A stretch of 37,455 nucleotides of DNA. Origin: Tepidibacter sp. Its GTDB lineage: Bacteria; Bacillota; Clostridia; Peptostreptococcales; Peptostreptococcaceae. Both the position numbers and the translations under genes were made by a program. The first letter of the stretch is position 1. Each line of letters starts with the position of its first letter. The stretch is taken from positions 1 through 37,455 of the forward strand of contig NZ_JAOASI010000025.1 in the NCBI RefSeq assembly GCF_025210165.1. Direction: 5' to 3'. Below, one piece after another: positions 35,447 to 37,455 of the stretch. The notes below the pieces were generated by a model. That model saw nothing but the letters and a program-made list of their open reading frames with translations, was not told the DNA's origin and searched no databases.

Positions 35447-35533
35447 GATAAAAATTAGTAATATCGTGATATAATTATGTTTTTGTATGATATAATAAAA
35501 ATATATGTTAGATGGGATATAGGAGGTAAGAAG

Positions 35534-36511
35534 ATGAGTCAAACAATACAAGAATACTACCTAAATTCTATGGAAAAATTGTTTTTTACATTATTACCTG
35601 AGTATTCACAAGAAGGAGATTATTTTTATAGGATGAAGTCTCAATATGGTCAAGGTAGTCTTCGTATTATTTCTTTTAATGATATGTTCATGTTCTTAAT
35701 CGCTGATTATATGCCAAATGAAGATTTTGAAAAGATATCTGAAATCAGCCAAAGTTATATAGAAATAAGTCAATTTGAAACAAATTCTAGTGCTTTTAAA
35801 ATAGGGAAGCAGAATATAAAAGCAGTAAAAAAAGGAGTTTTTTGCTATATAAATAAGACTAAACAGATACACGTATATTGTAAAGCAAAAAAACGAGTGT
35901 GTTTTACAAAAGTTGTGATTTCTCAGGAGTATTATGATACTTTTCTAAAGGAAAGGTATAAAGATAATTACTATGAAGCAAAAAATGCTATGAAATTTTT
36001 AACCATAAGTCCAAACCTACCAGAGCTTAATTTTATTTTTCAGCAGATTAAAAGTTGTAAAGCAACAGGAGTATCACAACATATTTATTTAGAGGGAAAA
36101 GTATTAGAACTTTTAGCACTAGCCACATATAGACATGAGCAATCATTAAAAAAAGAAGGTTTGAATGTAAAACTTAGCAAAAATGATTTAAGGGTATTAA
36201 AAAAAGTAATTAAATTTATGGAAAAGAGTTTATCTAAATATCTTTCTATTAAAGATTTTTCAAAAATTGCCAATATGAGTACAACACGATTTCAATTAGC
36301 ATTTAAAAAAACTTATGGAACTACAACGTATGAATATTTTAAGACATTACGAATGAATCATGCTTTAATCTTATTAAGAGATTCTAATTATAGCATTAAA
36401 AGTATTGCAAATGAGGTAGGCTATAATAATGCAGGTCACTTTTCAGGTGTTTTTAAAAAAATGTATGGAGTAACGCCTAAAAAATATCGAGATATGCAGA
36501 ATATAGTATAG
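35534..36511 (+). CDS. AraC-family transcriptional regulator
   Basis: The 325-residue protein has an N-terminal effector-binding region without recognisable motifs and a C-terminal AraC/XylS DNA-binding domain (about 220-320) with two helix-turn-helix units: YLSIKDFSKIANMSTTRFQL and YSIKSIANEVGYNNAGHFSG, then VFKKMYGVTPKKYR. The frame is open upstream to 35477, but AGGAGG at 35521-35526 sets the start at the ATG of 35534. Position opposite the MATE gene suggests it controls that exporter. The next gene starts 53 bases after it without a clear terminator between. Confidence 0.93.
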   Translation: MSQTIQEYYLNSMEKLFFTLLPEYSQEGDYFYRMKSQYGQGSLRIISFNDMFMFLIADYMPNEDFEKISEISQSYIEISQFETNSSAFKIGKQNIKAVKKGVFCYINKTKQIHVYCKAKKRVCFTKVVISQEYYDTFLKERYKDNYYEAKNAMKFLTISPNLPELNFIFQQIKSCKATGVSQHIYLEGKVLELLALATYRHEQSLKKEGLNVKLSKNDLRVLKKVIKFMEKSLSKYLSIKDFSKIANMSTTRFQLAFKKTYGTTTYEYFKTLRMNHALILLRDSNYSIKSIANEVGYNNAGHFSGVFKKMYGVTPKKYRDMQNIV

Positions 36512-36564
36512 ACAATTGATATAGTAAAGTATACGTTACAAATACATATATGGAGGGAATTAAT

Positions 36565-37278
36565 ATGAAAATAGCAGTAATATCAGATGTTCACAGTAAT
36601 ATGTATGCTCTAGAGGAAGTAGTAAAGGATATAAAAGAGAAAAATATAGATTTAACGGTTTGTGTTGGAGATTTAGTAGGCTATGCTACATTTCCAAATG
36701 AAGTAATAGATTTAATAAGAAAAGAAAATATATTAACTGTAATGGGGAATTATGATGATGCTGTAGGTAATATAAGGTTGATATGTGGATGTGATTATCC
36801 AGATCCTAAGGATGCTGAGAATGCAACAAAATCTCTTATGTGGAGCATTGAAAATACAAGTGAAGAAAATAAAGAATTTTTAGCAAATCTTCCAAAAAAA
36901 ATGACTTTGACATTTGAAGGAAAGACTATTACATTCGTTCATGGAAGTCCAAGAAAGTTAAATGAGTACTTAAAAGAAAATTCTAAAGAATCTAAAGAAG
37001 TTATGGAGAGTTTTACAGGAGATATTTTAGTATGTGGGCATACTCATAAACCGTATTATAAAATGTACGAAAAAAAGATGCTTGTAAATAGTGGAAGTGT
37101 AGGGAAGTCAAAAACAGGAAGTCCAGATGCAAACTATGTAATAATAGATGTAAAGGAAGATAATGTAGATATAGAAATCGTACAAGTTAGATATGATTTT
37201 GAAAAGACAGCAAAGGCTATAGAAGAAAGTGTTTTACCTAATGAGTTTGCACAAATTATAAGAACTGGAAGAGCATAG
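36565..37278 (+). CDS. Metallophosphoesterase (YfcE/calcineurin-like family)
   Basis: This 237-residue cytosolic phosphodiesterase has the five metal-binding blocks: SDVHSN, GDLVGYA, GNYDDAV, VHGSPR and GHTHKPYY, the last followed by VNSGSVGKSK. The family removes phosphate esters or cleaves phosphodiesters with two metal ions; the substrate is not predictable. An ATG at 36550 is in frame, but GGAGGG at 36552-36557 overlaps it and lies seven bases before the ATG at 36565, which gives the normal family start KIAVISDVHSN. A strong terminator follows. Confidence 0.94.
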   Translation: MKIAVISDVHSNMYALEEVVKDIKEKNIDLTVCVGDLVGYATFPNEVIDLIRKENILTVMGNYDDAVGNIRLICGCDYPDPKDAENATKSLMWSIENTSEENKEFLANLPKKMTLTFEGKTITFVHGSPRKLNEYLKENSKESKEVMESFTGDILVCGHTHKPYYKMYEKKMLVNSGSVGKSKTGSPDANYVIIDVKEDNVDIEIVQVRYDFEKTAKAIEESVLPNEFAQIIRTGRA

Positions 37279-37313
37279 AACTGGTAGAGAATCGAATTTC
37301 TCTACCAGTTTTT
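37279..37313 (+). terminator. Intrinsic terminator of the metallophosphoesterase gene
   Basis: AACTGGTAGAGAA (37279-37291) and TTCTCTACCAGTT (37298-37310) are perfectly complementary and end in TTTTT. Confidence 0.92.
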
Positions 37314-37322
37314 GTTGTATAT

Positions 37323-37455
37323 ATGAAAACCACCTGCTATGCGGGTGGTTCTAAAAAGCTTCCAGCGGTGAGTAGAAAAGAAAAAACTCCTTTGTTAGAA
37401 TAGTATTTAGGTTTGCCGACCAAATACAAAACAAAGGAGAATGCCCAAATGGACA
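37323..37455 (+). mobile_element. Left end of an IS200/IS605-family element (cut by window edge)
   Basis: The hairpin ACCACCTGC-TAT-GCGGGTGGT (37329-37349) is followed by AAAAAGCTTCCAGCGGTGAG, as in the subterminal hairpins of IS200/IS605 left ends, which the HUH transposase TnpA recognises. A second hairpin (about 37387-37439) pairs CTCCTTTGTT with AACAAAGGAG and buries the ribosome site of the following ATG, a known way of limiting tnpA translation. The exact left boundary cannot be set, since such elements make no target duplication. Confidence 0.7.
37449..37455 (+). CDS. tnpA: Start of probable tnpA transposase (only two codons in window)
   Basis: An ATG at 37449 lies nine bases after GGAG (37436-37439) and is followed by GAC, giving Met-Asp. 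The call rests on the IS200/IS605-like left end before it, not on protein sequence. Confidence 0.5.

Overview
The window is very AT-rich, with AGGAGG-type ribosome sites, many GTG/TTG starts, type I-B cas genes, two methyl-accepting chemotaxis receptors and a dockerin-bearing protease. This fits the chromosome of a low-GC anaerobic Firmicute of class Clostridia, plausibly near Peptostreptococcaceae. No rRNA or tRNA gene was seen, so the assignment is an inference.

Layout. Bases 2-148 are the tail of an unrecognised gene and its terminator. Bases 261-8667 hold a complete-looking type I-B (Hmari/Csh) CRISPR-Cas set in a permuted order: cas1-cas2-cas4, then a 244-bp gap with a promoter, then cas8b-cas7-cas5-cas3-cas6. 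There is no CRISPR array. Single or decayed repeats lie before cas1, between the two modules and after cas6. Bases 8803-9194 encode two tandem secreted Cys/His-rich micropeptides. Bases 9271-10047 are scarred by remnants of two Rpn-family genes and a long foldback element. Bases 10312-12536 encode a secreted 14-repeat RCC1 double propeller broken by a one-base deletion in an A tract.

The htpG gene follows under a CIRCE operator, then a chemotaxis receptor, then a secreted papain-family protease with lectin-like, cohesin and dockerin modules. Next is a peptide ABC transporter without ATPases (lipoprotein plus two permeases), a fragment of mnmA on the minus strand, and a two-component pair: a 1026-residue hybrid kinase with two kinase cores, and a SARP-type response regulator. 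After an L,D-transpeptidase on the minus strand comes a copper P-type ATPase whose reading frame carries an in-frame TGA. The right part has an alpha/beta hydrolase plus chemotaxis receptor operon, a MATE exporter divergent from an AraC regulator, a metallophosphoesterase, and the left end of an IS200/IS605 element cut by the window edge.

The most exciting point is the copper ATPase. The TGA at 28798-28800 replaces exactly the first Cys codon of the second metal-binding CxxC motif. The frame stays open on both sides, and a near-perfect stem-loop lies at the distance expected for a bacterial SECIS. This makes it a candidate selenocysteine-containing CopA (UxxC); a simple nonsense mutation is the competing explanation. 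Other notable points are the foldback repeat family linked to Rpn genes, the CRISPR repeat relics around the cas modules, the frameshifted RCC1 protein and the tandem micropeptides.
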